Positions 22,174 to 34,848 of a stretch of DNA of 57,124 bases are shown in pieces. Each line of letters begins with the position of its first letter. The first letter of the stretch is position 1. Below the pieces are notes generated by a model. It saw only the letters and a list, made by a program, of their open reading frames with translations, was not told the origin of the DNA and made no database searches. Origin of the DNA: Gnetum montanum (Eukaryota; Streptophyta; Gnetopsida; Gnetales; Gnetaceae); assembly GCA_015680685.1 (NCBI GenBank), contig MNCI01006170.1, positions 285,515-342,638 of the forward strand, written 5' to 3'. The translations under genes were made by a program, and so were the position numbers.

Positions 22174-24992
22174 ATGGCATCCACACCAAGAGCTAAATGA
22201 TCATAAGAGGAAGGACCATCCTAACTAAAGGATAAGAAACCTAGAGGAGGAAGGGGCTAGTAGCTGTAGCAACTCCAAGAGGAAGAAAAAGAAACACATG
22301 CAACAGGACCTCTTCAAGAGGAGCCTAAGGTGTAGCCTATCTAACAAATTTCCATGGTTGAGGCTAGGTAATCACATCAAGATGAGGTTCCTAGGCTTGA
22401 ACCAATCCTAGAAGTCACTTTAACTAAAGCTTGCCTAAATTATATTTGTTCCAATGATGTCCAAGTTGTAGTTCTTTAAGAACAAAACTTTAGCCCTTTC
22501 TTAGACTTGACACTAGAAGAGGTAAAAAAAAAAAAAACTATAGACCTCTCCCATATGACCTATCCTCACTTTCAATGGGAAGTCATACATGGAAGAAACG
22601 TACCTCTCATGCAGCAATAGGAGAGTGGATGTCATAGTGAAGATAAAGGACATAAGTGTGTCTTACTTTGTGGAAGCCATTATAGAGGCCCTAAGTTTTT
22701 CAAATATTAGGACAAGAATTGGTGGAAGTCTTAACTTAGGAGAAACTAGAAGTAAAGAAAGAATGGGTCCAGTAGTCCTAAGAAGGGGATTGTAAGGAGT
22801 ATGGTGCACTCACCAAGGTAGAGAGGGCTTATTTCAAAATTTCACTCTATCATTTCAATCCAATGATGAGGCCATGGACTGTCTTCTCTGCCCATGCATG
22901 TGTCACTCTACATGCTAAATTCCTTGTCAACCTTCCACAACTCATCTTCTTAGAGATTAAAAATAGATTCAAAGAGAACAAGCATGGGAGGAAGACACTA
23001 CCCTTTCCAAGCCTTATTAGAAATTTGCACAAAAGGGGAGGCACAGCCCACAATGCCAATAACATAATTCGTCATGCTCCTGCTACCTCTTAGTAGGAAA
23101 TGATGAAGGAGAAGGCACTTGCCAAGTTGCAAGAAGAGGAGTAGCCACTACCACCACGCACTCAAGAGGAAAGAGTGTCAGAGACTCATGTTATCATTGA
23201 GCACATGCATAAGCTCTGTGAGCAACTCTTGCAGTAGGAGTAGGTAGGACTAGGTGGTTGTGACCCATTAGCCTACTAGCTAGCATTGAGCAATCTCAAT
23301 GAGGTTACATGCACTATCAGTTGGATGAAGAAGACTATGCCAATGTTCACTACCCAAAGGATGCAAGCACCTATAAGATCAAATCCAAGTACTCGGAAAC
23401 TAATAGTTTTCCTCCCAAGATAACAACAATTCCTAGATATTTTTGGGAATGCTACCACTTTCTCAATTCTCCTAGAGAAGGGTGAAAAGGTAACTATCTT
23501 GGTGATGCAACACCAAGGATAAGAGATAGTAGTAAAGATGGTGGTTGACCATGTGACAAAAGCATTAAATTCTCATGTGGTGATTATATCAAATATTACC
23601 AAACTCATGGATGTATAGACATTCGCAGGAGTAGCTAGTGAAAGGCTTAGTATAGCCTAGCATGAGAAGGTATTGGATTGACTAGTAGGAATCTAGTAAT
23701 CACTTCCAAAGGTCTTTAATCTTTCGAAAAACATCATTTCCAATGCCCAACTCGAGGAAAGTACATCCAAAAATCAACGATTGGCTATCAAGTTTATAGA
23801 GTTGAGAGCCCAACTAGTTGATCCCACTGTTCTCATCTAGGTTCTAACAAGGAATGAAGATTTTCTATAGCTTCAAAACAAACTGAGAGAGGTTGAGAAT
23901 GCAAAGGAGACAATGTTCTTTGAAGCATCCATCGCAGAGGCCTTGGCCTACAACACTGAGAAGGACCTATTAGAGGTTTGCAAGGAAAACTTGATTTTGA
24001 TTAAAGGTAGTTATAACCTATGGAATTTTGAGACTTGAAAGGACCAAATGGTAGAATTTTTATGATAATAGTAGGAGTAGCTTACCAAGGCCACCATGGA
24101 CTTGAGGAGGTTAGTTGCTAAAAGTTGAAATCTCTCGATGGAGGAGGTCTAGGCCCTTTATTAAAAATCAACCATTGGGATAGTTTCTTGGAAGAATGAG
24201 GCCCTTAAGTTTGAATGAGTGAAAATCATTATATGGACTAAGTTGGGCTTCTCAAGGAATTCAATAAGAAATAAATCCAACTGGCCAAGGTAAAGATGAA
24301 TGAGGCCCTCCAACAACTCCAACAAGGATGCAATGTTTGGCAACCCATCTTTGATAGACTCTATGCATACAACAAAGTCAAAATCCACTTGAAGGGATTT
24401 TAGATTGAAGAGATGATACAAATATATGGAGTTATCCAACCTCCATTATGTGAACTTGGCAATGTTGACTATCGAAAGGCCAAGGTTAGAACTAGAGAAA
24501 TAAGTGGCCAACTCTTACCTTTTGTACAAGGTAGAGTTTAGGCACCAAAAAGACATGAAGGAAAAGCTAGAAATAACTAATGCCAAGCTTGAAGTTCTTA
24601 GATCCCTTTTCATAGATCAATGATCAATAATTGAAAACCTAGCCAAGAGGATGAATGATTACCAAGAGCTACAAAATTTTGTCAAAGAAGTCAACATGAA
24701 ATGCAAATAGTTTGTTTCCTTATTCATGAATGTCAAGGAGTTGTTCTTGACCATGCCCTATCCATGCAATGTTCCTATACCAACTCACATCAGTGATGCT
24801 GCATCAATTGTGTATAATCCCTAAACTAAGGAAGAGAAGATGAAAGCACTTCTAGATGATTTTTTTCTTCCACCAAAAGTAGTAGCTACAACAGGATAGC
24901 TATAATCACCTTAGCCTCAACCACCATGTGCACCAGAGGTAGGGAAAGATCCTTCAGCACCTGAGGAGCCTCTACCTTCTGGGATCATTTGA
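22174..24992 (+). pseudogene. ORF X of element 3: env-position protein, frameshifted
   Basis: This is a second copy of the ORF X read in element 8. It starts ATGGCATCCACACC at the splice site. The N-terminal domain aligns block by block with element 8: VDVIVKIKDISVSYFVEAIIEALSF against the VNICGVTVDFFAQAISEVLNF region, ALTKVERAYFKISLYH against ELTMEERVYFKIGTYH, and KTLPFPSLIRNL against MALPFPYLIRKL. This pattern is that of the putative plant transposon protein domain (Transposase_32-like, related to Athila ORF1), by recollection. The C-terminal half is charged and probably coiled coil. The end EEPLPSGII-stop (TGA 24990-24992) aligns with EEPPPPGTT-stop in element 8. A frameshift near 22580 and many stops break it. 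No membrane segment or signal peptide is evident. Confidence 0.75.
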
Positions 24993-25220
24993 TCTTCTTC
25001 TTGTCTTTGGCCACTAGAGGAGTTTCAGTAGTTAATGTTTGTAAAGGTGTTCAACTTTCTTTTCATGAACACTTATTTTTGTAATCATTATCAATCCATA
25101 AACTTGGACACTGAGCATTAGTTTTTGAGTTAGTTAGTCAGTCGATGGTTCCATACCTTCCCAAATTCTGTAAGAAGCTCGATCCTCCTTTTGTTCACTG
25201 GAGGAAAATTTTTCAATTAG

Positions 25221-25231
25221 TTGTGGGGATA
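25221..25231 (+). other. Polypurine tract of element 3
   Basis: TTGTGGGGATA lies directly before the LTR start TGATGAATC. It matches the GTCATGGGGGTA tract of element 5 in sequence and position. Confidence 0.65.
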
Positions 25232-26074
25232 TGATGAATCATCATCAATGGGCTTTGTCGATGAGCATGTGCTAATGCATCCCCATCAACACATGATCTA
25301 ATGTGTCGATGCATATGCATCGATGTGGCATCTAAATCTACCTGTGCATATAAATGTATGCATCCATTATATTTATGACATTGGTTAGTCAATAGCTTAG
25401 GGAAGTTCTTGTAGTTTTTTTCCACAATAGTTAGAATATTTTATAAGTACCTATAGTAGGATTCAAGAAGTATACGGATCTTTATTTGAACATTAATGTA
25501 CTTGGACACATTAGTGTGGTGGAAATAAAGACAAACTTCTTGAAATACCTTGCAACATTTGGAAGTCATTTAATATTTACTTTATTGCACTTTACTATTC
25601 ATGCAATTTATTTTCATGCCCTTAGTTAATTAAATATGATTAATTAATACACATAAGTATGACCACCTTGAGCATAACATTAATGCTTGGTAATCCCAGT
25701 AGTGCTAGCACTTGGTAACCTAGTATTGTTGTAATGTGTTCAGGATGTGTACAGTATGTGGGATCAAATACTTGTGTTAGGAAATAGCTTAAGGCATTAG
25801 ATAATTATTAGATTAATTAATACTTAATTAATTTATTTTACACTTAGGCTGAAATAGATAAAAATATAAAATTATATAAATCATATGCCTTGATTACACC
25901 TAACCATACACTTGTACTTACATAAGTTGAAACAAGAAGATAATGATCACATCCTTAGGTTCACTACTTAGATGTTGTGCATTTAGAAAACTAAATTCTA
26001 TGGAATTTTACCAAATTGGTAGTGGATGCTTTCAATTCGTATGATTGGGCATAGGGTATACTTGCTGCTCACCA
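25232..26074 (+). repeat. 3' LTR of element 3 (843 bp)
   Basis: It starts TGATGAATC after the polypurine tract and ends with TTCGTATGATTGGGCATAG followed by GGTATACTTGCTGCTCACCA, matching the LTR ends of element 5. It has a TATA box at 25349-25355. Upstream of it is a perfect 16-bp palindrome, CGATGCATATGCATCG (25307-25322), at the place where elements 5 and 8 have GATATC palindromes. The middle part (GGATCTTTATTTGAACATTAATGTACTTGGACAC region) also aligns with element 5. Confidence 0.82.
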
Positions 26075-26089
26075 CATTCCAAATAAAAT

Positions 26090-26560
26090 TTTATCTTACT
26101 TGCTACATTTGACTATAATGTTGTTAAAAATTATTATCAAACCAACTCATAAATGTTCTTTGAATTACTTTAAATCTCCTTCATTGAGATATTTCAAGTC
26201 TTTAGCTATAGTATCCCTTATAAATACCATCCATTTTCTATTGTATATTGAAGATTTAATTTACAAAATTTAATCTATTCTATTTTTATCAGTTTTTTAG
26301 TATAAACAATAAAGTAACAATTGGTTTATGTTTCTTAAAGGAAATAGATTACACTTTAAAAAAAGCATATAATAGGGTATTTCCACCTTCACCTTTAATT
26401 CATTGGGTAAAAATATCATCTATACTCTTTCAATGGTCTTCTAACTTTTAGCACTAATACCTAAACCCTAAACTATGCATCCATATAACATAATAGGATA
26501 CATACCTATCTAAATGATTTGTTTCATAATCTTCTATGTTCAAAATCCTAATGCCTTGAA
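26090..26560. repeat. Dispersed repeat, copy 1 of 2
   Basis: It is collinear and in the same orientation with 33190-33660. Shared pieces include TTACACTTTAAMAAAAGCAT, CCTTTAATTCA, CTCTTTCAATRRTCTT and ATGCATCCAYRTAACA. The family is not recognised. Short translated similarities between the copies hint at an old coding sequence, but no domain could be named. Confidence 0.6.
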
Positions 26561-27619
26561 TTTTTTTTTAATTACATAAAGAGCTTTGATTCTTCTTGCG
26601 ATTCTCCCTTTTATTCATTTATTCAATTTATAATTATTCATATATTGAAGATCCAACTAGGTGTAGTTACTTGAAGAGGTTAGGCTTTCACTTATCTACC
26701 AACCCTCCTAGAAGGTTGCTTAGTGGGATGAGTACTACAGGTATGGGTGATGATCCTTTACATATTGAAGACCCAAATATTCAAAAGAATTATTTGTACA
26801 TTTTGATCACCAAATTTATAATTATAGTGTATGTTTCTCATGCCCATATGATCATTTTAGTTTTTTGTAAATTGACTTGTAATCTAAAAGAAATGCAAAA
26901 TTTTTATAAAATTTATAGCATACTAGATATACCTTTCTCAAAAGTAGATATTAAAACAACATTTTTGGTATAAAGCAGGCTCATTATTTAAGAACCTATT
27001 TTTACAACATGTTTCTATTGTATATTGCACATCCAATTATGCAACTCATTAATGAAAAGATCAAGGAAACTAAGAAATAAAGATCAAAAAAGTTAATACA
27101 TTAATATATCTAATAGGAAGTGCCATGAGTATTAATAGTATAGCCAAGATAATAAATTACATTAGTTTAAAGACTACCACTTAGATGAGGGATTCTTCAA
27201 AAGTACATGAGATTATAAGAAAAACAAATATTCCCATATAGTTCAAGAAATATATAAGAATAATATATAAATTTATGACTAAGATTGAGATAACAAGCTA
27301 TAATTTATATATTGGTCAAATAAAATTTCCTAATGATGCAATAATCATGTGATGGATTGACATAAAATTTAAAATATAGAGATGCATGAGAAGAAAATAT
27401 ATAAAGAAACAATGGCTCATAAATAATATACAACATTGGTTGCAATGCTTGATAATTCCATCCTATTCTATGTACCATTCTTGAATACACATTGGTACAC
27501 AAAAATGATTCTTGAATACATATCTTGATACACCTTTCTTTCTTTTTTTCATGGCCACAAGCTATGCTTTGTAAGGCAACACTATAGAAAATACACTATC
27601 ACAAATTTGAATGGAAAGG
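26561..27619. other. AT-rich DNA, nothing recognised
   Basis: An open stretch at 26596-26973 (plus, 125 codons) has no recognisable domain and its composition is like its surroundings. It is not supported as a gene. Confidence 0.4.
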
Positions 27620-27900
27620 CTTAATCCTCTTGTTGATCAATTAAATCCTCTTAGCAAAGATGATCATTCAAGCCATCTTAGTTTATGCTAATACAAATAT
27701 TCCTCCTCCCAAGTGCCACATTAACTAGGTTAATAAACTTGTACACCACTTCATCTGGGCTTGCACTAATAGGAGATTTAAATTTCAGCTAGTTTCATGG
27801 AAACACATAGTATAATCAAAGTTTCTTGGAAGCCTTGGCATTTTTTCCATGTAGTAGATCATTCACAATGGCTTCTTCACATTGTCATTTGGTGGATCCT
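27620..27900 (+). pseudogene. LINE reverse transcriptase, C-terminal fragment
   Basis: Plus-strand translation from about 27660 reads MIIQAILVYANTNIPPPKC, then VNKLVHHFIWACTNRRFKFQ, LVSWKHIV, and SKFLGSLGI. This is the usual succession at the end of plant LINE (L1-type) reverse transcriptases, where homologues have a Q-x-x-L-x-x-x-P-x-Y block, a stretch like IxKLIRRFLW, a WVSW block and GGLG. Two TAG or TAA codons interrupt it. The catalytic FADD region is not seen, so only the thumb end remains. LINE ORF2 copies element RNA at the target site. Confidence 0.6.
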
Positions 27901-30480
27901 CTCATAATTGATCCCCTATGAAAATACATATGAAGCTCCATGGATGGAACATCATAGAACATCATATTTTTTCATCAATCTCCATAATGCATGAATGATC
28001 CTCATACTACATCTCCTTTGGAATTAAGCCTAGAATTACTACAATTACTTCTTTGTTATGGTCACTGGCTTGTTCTTAGATTGAGATTGTTTGTATCCTA
28101 CTTTTTCTATCTTGACTGTGTAAATATAGTTTAATCCTATGACAACCCATCTACTTCCCTCCCCATCGCCCACCCCATGCCGCCCCCCCACCCCACTTCT
28201 CACACTTCTGCAAGTGTATCAAATCCTGCACTCTTGATGTTCCATGTCTTAATCATGATCATCAATAGCTCATGTAAACACACACATATCAATTGTGAAG
28301 CTTAGTACTTAGGCATTCCTTCACATCATTGCTTCACTTGAGATTTGTTCCTTCCCCCAATCCCATACTTGTGCATATGTGGCAACTCCATATTTCATCT
28401 TCTATATAAGTGTTTAGCTAGCCTATGGCCCAAGATGTCATCCTGATATGAAATACTTTGTAAAGAAATAACTTTCATGGTTCTATGATATGCATGCTTT
28501 GTAGTAAAGATGACAGTGAATCCATGATGCACATGTTTCATCAATGCTCATTTTTAGTATACATTGTCCATGATATTCAAAATTTGGTCTCTTCTCCAAG
28601 ACATTCAACAAGACCCTCTATAAGATGATATATTTGTCACCACATGGAATGCATTATTTCAATAAGGTGTATGGTGCTACTGTAACCAATTCCTATTTAC
28701 TAATGTACCATCTTCTACCCTTATTCAACTTGCCATCTAGATTATTTTCTTTGCACCTTTCCTTAGCATTTTTCTCTATAGCCTTTCTTTCTACATTAAC
28801 CTACATTACTTGCTCACAATGAGCTAATAAATCATCTACATGAACCCTCCAATAGTAGTAATATCTGCAAGTTCATGGCCTATGAGACTTTTATGGTAAG
28901 AGGGTAGGCTCTATTTTTCTTCTTCTTCACTATCCCCCTTCCTAGCATAGCCTCCCTAAACATTTGGGCTTGGAATAACTCAACTTGAAAGATTAGAAAT
29001 AAGACTATTTTGACCAAAGAGTGTGGCATTGCTTATTAATGTCAAGGAAGTGTATTGTCAAAAGTATTCCAGCTAGCTTGAAGGTGGCTCAAGGCTTCTT
29101 TGCATACATTTATTATCCATGTCCATGCAATAACTGATATAAAGTAACCTTAATACTAGAGCCCTAGTTCTAGGTGGTGTGTGCTATTGTAAATTTATCT
29201 TCTGCTAGCTATTTGACTAGCTCACTAGTAACCATCTTCATATCCTTTAGAGCCTTACTCTATCTCATGGTATACTTTTTTTATATCATCAACTACTTAC
29301 TTCACTACACCCATGCCAATGTCATACATATCTATGAACATAAGGGGCTCCTCAAGCCTCTTCCAAAGGACTAGGATGCTACTAAGAAGGGCATCCTAAA
29401 TTATGATCAATCCAGTGATCTCAAACACAATGACCATCTTGTGTATCTTTCTACTACCTCCCATCTTGCAACCCAGTGTTGCTTCATAGTAGCTAATTCT
29501 CATGCTTTATTGTCTAAATCTAGTAAGTAATGGTACATTCATTTTGTGCTAGTTTAGATAGTTGTAACCCTTGATGGTGTATCTAACCACAAATCCACTT
29601 CCTAACATTCCTACTCCTCCTTCCTTTTCTTTTGAAGATGACAACCCCACCTATATAGCCACATTCCCTTACTACCCCCATCATGACTCAACAACCCCTT
29701 TGTAATCATGTTCAATGTCCCCTCCTAATTCATTCACATGATGATCACACAAATGTAGCCAAACCAACTCTTGCCCAAACTCAAACCCCAGATTACAAAC
29801 ACTCATAGACCTTACCATTAATGATGTCTCATCCACTCCCATATTCTAATCCATGCCTCATTTGTCCTTATTACCCCATCATGACTGCTAAGCACCAATA
29901 TAATGCTTATCCTACACTCCCTTCCTACCTTGGTCAAAGAGACTCCTATCAAGAAACTCTACATCACTACTCATACCATCATCTCCTTTTTGATGTATGA
30001 TGCCTTCATTAGTTCCTTTGGTTCATAGTGCATGTCACTCTCCATAGACTCACTACCTTGGCTTGCCTTCCCTATGGACTAGCCAAGGGTTATGCTACAT
30101 GTTGATAATGTGTTAGTCTACTAACACTATTATAACATCTAGCTAGTTGACCATTGTGATGGTAACCACTTAAATCTTATGGTGTTCTCTTGGATTGTTG
30201 TACCAATGAACCTCATCGATACATCATGCTACACACTTAACAATGCCTCTACATGGGTTTCACATGTATGTTTTACTAGCAAAGGATGTATGCATTGCCA
30301 CATTGGACTCTACATTGCACTCTCTCATCCCACAATTACCACATGTTGAATCATCTATGTAGAGTCATTGCACCTACATGTCTATTGTCTTGCTTTTGTG
30401 TGAAATAATGACTACCTTTATCAAAAACTAGTTCTTTTTGTTACTTGGTTTTGATCACGCTATTATAATGCTTAGAACTT
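27901..30480. other. Repeat-like DNA without a recognised gene
   Basis: This may be the rest of the LINE and its 3' region, but no motif was identified on either strand. A C-rich, low-complexity patch lies at about 28155-28195. Short open stretches (28625-28822, 29174-29374) have no recognisable content. Confidence 0.35.
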
Positions 30481-30548
30481 TTGTTCATTTTATTGTAATA
30501 TTTAATATATGCCAACTTGAGAGAGTTTTCTCAAGAAAAAAAACATAA
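30480..30548 (+). repeat. Possible LINE 3' end with A-rich tail
   Basis: TTTTATTGTAATATTTAATA followed by GAGAGAGTTTTCTCAAG and an A-run (30537-30544) looks like a LINE 3' terminus. The stem GAGAGAGTTTTCTC is a small inverted repeat. The link with the RT fragment at 27660 is not proved. Confidence 0.3.
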
Positions 30549-30604
30549 GAAAGAATTCCATATTTAAATTTAATAACAATAAAGTGTGTTGCCATACTCA
30601 ACAA

Positions 30605-30956
30605 TCAAAAAAGAAGCACACACAAGTCAAGTATACCCATGAAGTAGGATAGGGGCTCATGGTAGAGCTGGAGCCATGGCATGGAGGGCAAAAGCATTAT
30701 TTGCCTAGTGTTTGGACTTAAGCTCAACCCATGTGGTTGCCTTATGTTCACGTGCGAGTCCAGTGTCTCCACCTCTATCATGGGTGCTATCATAGCGTCA
30801 TGGCAAATACCATCAACTTTACACATAAGAAACACCACCTTGCTCACATTGCACAGACTCATGAACATGCACTTGGAGTGCTTATTGGTTCCTAAGCAAC
30901 CAACCATTGTGCGCCACTTGGGATTCCAAGAGGTCAAGCATAGTATCAGTTTGTGA
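30605..30956. other. Less AT-rich block open on both strands, unidentified
   Basis: It is open for 110 codons on the minus strand (30605-30937) and 91 on the plus strand (30681-30956), and is clearly less AT-rich than the DNA on both sides. No family was recognised. It could be a fragment of a coding sequence brought in by a repeat. The minus frame is Met- and Cys-rich with no clear domain. Confidence 0.3.
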
Positions 30957-30959
30957 AAT

Positions 30960-33189
30960 CAATGATTTCAACTTAAAATCATATTGGCTATGTAATAATT
31001 AATAAATTATTAATTTTTTAAATGTCATAGATTAATTATTATTCATTCTCATCTAAGGTTTAAAATCATTTTATAAATTTGAAACATTTTAGCATGTACA
31101 AAGATTGTATTAATTAAAAAACAAAACTTGTTCTCGTTTTTAGTTATACCTTTATACATTTTCCTTAAGGTAATAAAGTGTAACCTATTACTATGAAAGA
31201 GGTGTATGGATTGCATAGTATTCCATAATATCTTTTCACCAGCAAAGAACTTTAGAGAACATATTATGTTTCATGTGGTTTTTTTATTTCTCCTTAAGAA
31301 CTATGCACAAGATCAATAACTTTTAGGTATTTATGATATGTTTGATTTAAGTTCTAACAAAATACTCATTAGGTATATGGTATAGGATATATAATTTTAA
31401 ATCTTAAAATTTTAACGATTCCATTTCTATGACATGTTATAATGATGTATCATTTAAAATAAATGACACTTTTACCATTCAAAAAATGGGGAGAATTTTG
31501 CTTTGAATTATTATGAATAATGTTATGGCATAATACAATGCTAAGGCTAGATGTGTGGCTACTAATAAAAAACCCATAGTTGTAGAGCTTTTAACCAACT
31601 TATCATTCAAAGTTACTTTGACCTTCTTTAACATAAAATTTGCTTGGTGTGGAAAAAAAATTCAAATCAAGGTATTACTATGCATTAATAATGAAAATGA
31701 AATCTTATTCTCTTCTTAGATCCAATTAATTTATACAAGGGCAAAAATATACAAGGTAAAAATTTTGAAAATATCATTAGGAAAATTACAAAGCTTTCTC
31801 AATACCATTTGCAAAAAATCAAAAAAATTGATAACTATAGTGTACTACTTATGTTTAATATGCTTAAAATGTGTACATGGAATAAAAATGTGATGTTTAT
31901 CTTCAATATTGTTTTAATTATGTAGTGAATATATTTGTTCTTAGCTAAGAATTTTGAGCATCTACATAGTTTAACCATTAAATAACCAATAATTATGAAT
32001 CACAAGTGATAGGAATGGTACTTATTAAGTAATTTTTCTTTGAATTAAAGCCTCCTTTATCATATTCATATAATTAGGATTATTTTTCCATTCTTTTAGA
32101 TTCTCCTGAAGTTATTGAGGTAATGTTTGTTTTACCATTTTGAAAACCTACTTAAAATTGTAGAATACTACATAAAACTCTTTGTATTATAATGTTACAT
32201 AAATGAGATACATTGTTTTAAAGATAAAAAAATGTTATACCATATCTTTGTTTATCAAAGTGCATCATTTCAAGGAAGTTTAATTCAAAGGCACTTCGCT
32301 CTTGTCCAAAGAGTAGCATAAATAATAATTTCCACAAAAAGTATGCTTGCAGCTTGCAACCATCTTGAAGATGAAAAGCATCATTATCATTTTCATGAAA
32401 ATAATTTTTCAAGAAAAAGGTTTCATAAGAATTTAGTAATCTAGTTTAAAATAACACAGTTAAGATTGATGCATCATGTTCAAAAGTCTTTCATACCCTT
32501 TCATACCCAATATATTTACATTTTTTATAATTCAATAAAAATTTAATTCACCATGGTCTTTGGATGAATTTAACCTATAACTATATAAACTAATATCATA
32601 AAAAAATACAAAGGTATTAGTATTAAAAGGTAAAATTGATATAATATAAAGAATAGCATCATGCATTTCTAATAAACATAAGGTATCAAGTAAAAAATTA
32701 TATTATATTTTTTTGAAATAATCATTACTATTTTATTAATTTTTATATCTTATTTCTTATATTCTACTTATTAAATAAGATCTAGAATTTAAAATTGAAA
32801 CTAAAGTTTTATCATATCTAAAGATCCAAGGATCTATTGAAAAAGCATTACATTTATATCATAAAAGTTAAATATCAAGTCAGCGAAGTGGCCAACTAAC
32901 ACTAAGATAACAAGAAGAGATCATATAGATCTTTTTCTATAATATATTATATTTTTGTCTCAAATGTGATACCTATCCTCAAGATCTCATAAATCACATA
33001 GCTTGCATGTGTGTTCTTCTATAGGAAGTTGTATCCATTTTCCACTTTTTATCCTAAGATGATGTGAGATCAAACGAATATTGTTGATGAAAATTTGACA
33101 TTTGATCAAGAATACAACTAATAGATAGTGAAATTTTAAGTTAAACTAAATACCTCTTATTTACAAATAAATTTTTTCTTGCCTTCAAC
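30960..33189. other. Very AT-rich DNA, nothing recognised
   Basis: No open frame worth reporting, no LTR signal and no RNA gene seen. Poly-A/T runs are common. Confidence 0.45.
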
Positions 33190-33660
33190 ATTTGTCCATA
33201 ATATAGTTAGAACCTGCTATCAAACTTGCTTATGAATGTTTTTTAGATTAGTTTGTATTTTCAACCATTGTATCCCTTAAAACCATCATTGCTACTCTTT
33301 TGTGTCTTAAAGAATTACTTTAAAAAAATTTATTTGTTTTCATTTTACCATTTTTTTAGTATAAGAAATAAATTGACAAATAGCTTGTGGCTCTAGAGGA
33401 AGTACATTACACTTTAACAAAAGCATTAAATAAAATATCTGTACTTTGACCTTTAATTCAAATAAAAATATGTTTTGTACTCTTTCAATAATCTTTTAAT
33501 TTTTAGCAATAAGACTTCATCCCAAATTATGCATCCACGTAACACAATATGCTAAATAAGTTTTCATCTTACATTGAAACATTATTTTCTATGTTATAGG
33601 ATTCATTATTTACATTTAATAATGATGTGTAGGATAGTGCTAGGATTCTCAAGTTAGATG
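33190..33660. repeat. Dispersed repeat, copy 2 of 2
   Basis: Partner of 26090-26560, same orientation, heavily diverged with small insertions and deletions. The two copies are about 7.1 kb apart and could be remnants of one element type or of LTRs, but no retrotransposon gene order lies between them. Confidence 0.6.
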
Positions 33661-34428
33661 GTGCAACTTGCTAACTTATAAAAATTTTATTTCATTGTAC
33701 TTCTTGAAGGTAACCATTATTTAAAAAAAAAATTGGATAGGGGTTTTGGACCCCAAAAAGATTAATTGATAATGAGCAAAAAAATTCAAAGTACATCATA
33801 AGCTTGCCACTGAGTAAACATCATTGAAAGAAGTATATGAAAAGAAAAACCTTTTGATTTTATAACTTTCTACCTAGGTGTATAGCCTTACCATTGATAA
33901 TTTGAAAAACTAATCGAAAAAATTCATTGTTAGTAGATAAGAAGGTCTAAGTCCTAACAAAATTTACATTGCTTTTCAACATTGATGCTTAAAATTATAA
34001 TAGCAAAAGGATTTGAGAGAGAGAACTATGGCTTAATACCAATATTTGTATCAAAGCAAGAAAGTGGTAGCACCTCTAGAAGATTTTTACCTCATCACTT
34101 GTTATTGATCTTTTGTTGAGAATATTTAACATAAACTATAACCTTCTTATTGACACTAGTTTTAATATTTAAGTTCATAGTATTCTTATTGTACAAGGAA
34201 AAATTTACCTTACAAGTTATTTGTCTAAGCTACTTAATATTTTCTCTAGTACCAATAAAATTATAAACATGTGCTTTTGTCTTCTCTAGATTCTTTATTC
34301 TTGTTTGATCATTCTTATCATTGACATTAACTTGATTTTTTGTATCTTTAACTCTATATCATTTTTTTCTATCTTTAATTTCAAAGCATTTTATTTTCTC
34401 TAGAAACTTTTTTCTTAAGCAAAAAAGT

Positions 34429-34470
34429 ACAAGCATTAAGTAAATGTCCTTTATGATGGAAAAATTTGCA
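34429..34470 (-). pseudogene. Possible gag zinc-knuckle remnant
   Basis: Minus-strand CKFFHHKGHLLNAC fits the retroviral CCHC knuckle spacing (C-x2-C-x3-GH-x4-C) with the second Cys replaced by Phe. It may come from the gag of an LTR retrotransposon on the minus strand, but no neighbouring capsid or protease could be read, so the match may be accidental. The surrounding 33661-35233 is otherwise AT-rich without a recognised gene. Confidence 0.3.
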
Positions 34471-34831
34471 AGAATTAGGAAGATTGTAATATATAATTGG
34501 CTAAATATAAGTGTTTTCTATTGCTTATTATATCAATTATTTTTTATGGTTGAAAAGGTTGATTTCAACAAAAAAACATTTATGAAAATCAAAAGTTGTA
34601 GAAATAGAATGCATATACTTAATGAGACCAAGAAGGCCAATAATTTCTTGCTCATATTTTTGAAAAACCAATGGAATATTATATAACTTGCAAAACATGG
34701 AACTTTACCATATTTTTAGATTGGACATCAAAATTTAGAGCCCACTTATGTATCACCAACACTACATGCTTATGTATAAAGGACCCTATATCTAGGGAAT
34801 GTTACTTCATTGAAGCATTACCTAACTCAAC

Positions 34832-34848
34832 AAGATGAATAATAATAA
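34832..34848. repeat. (AAT)n microsatellite
   Basis: Five AAT units in a row within AT-rich DNA. Confidence 0.7.

Larger units (their letters stand above)
8932..26074 (+). mobile_element. Element 3: Ty3/gypsy retrotransposon with ORF X, split by element 4
   Basis: The plus strand carries RT, RNase H and integrase (8932-11340), a non-coding spacer (11392-12971), then after the nested element 4 (12972-21815) the rest of the spacer, ORF X (22174-24992), a polypurine tract and a 3' LTR (25232-26074). The two halves belong together because the spacer parts on either side are collinear with the undivided spacer of element 5 (38968-40500). The 5' LTR, gag, PR and the first part of RT are missing. 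The left end abuts the tandem repeats of element 2. It belongs to the same family as elements 4, 5 and 8. Confidence 0.75.

Noticed and set aside
26596-26973. 125-codon plus-strand frame as a gene
   Set aside because: No domain and composition like the surrounding AT-rich DNA, next to an old repeat copy.
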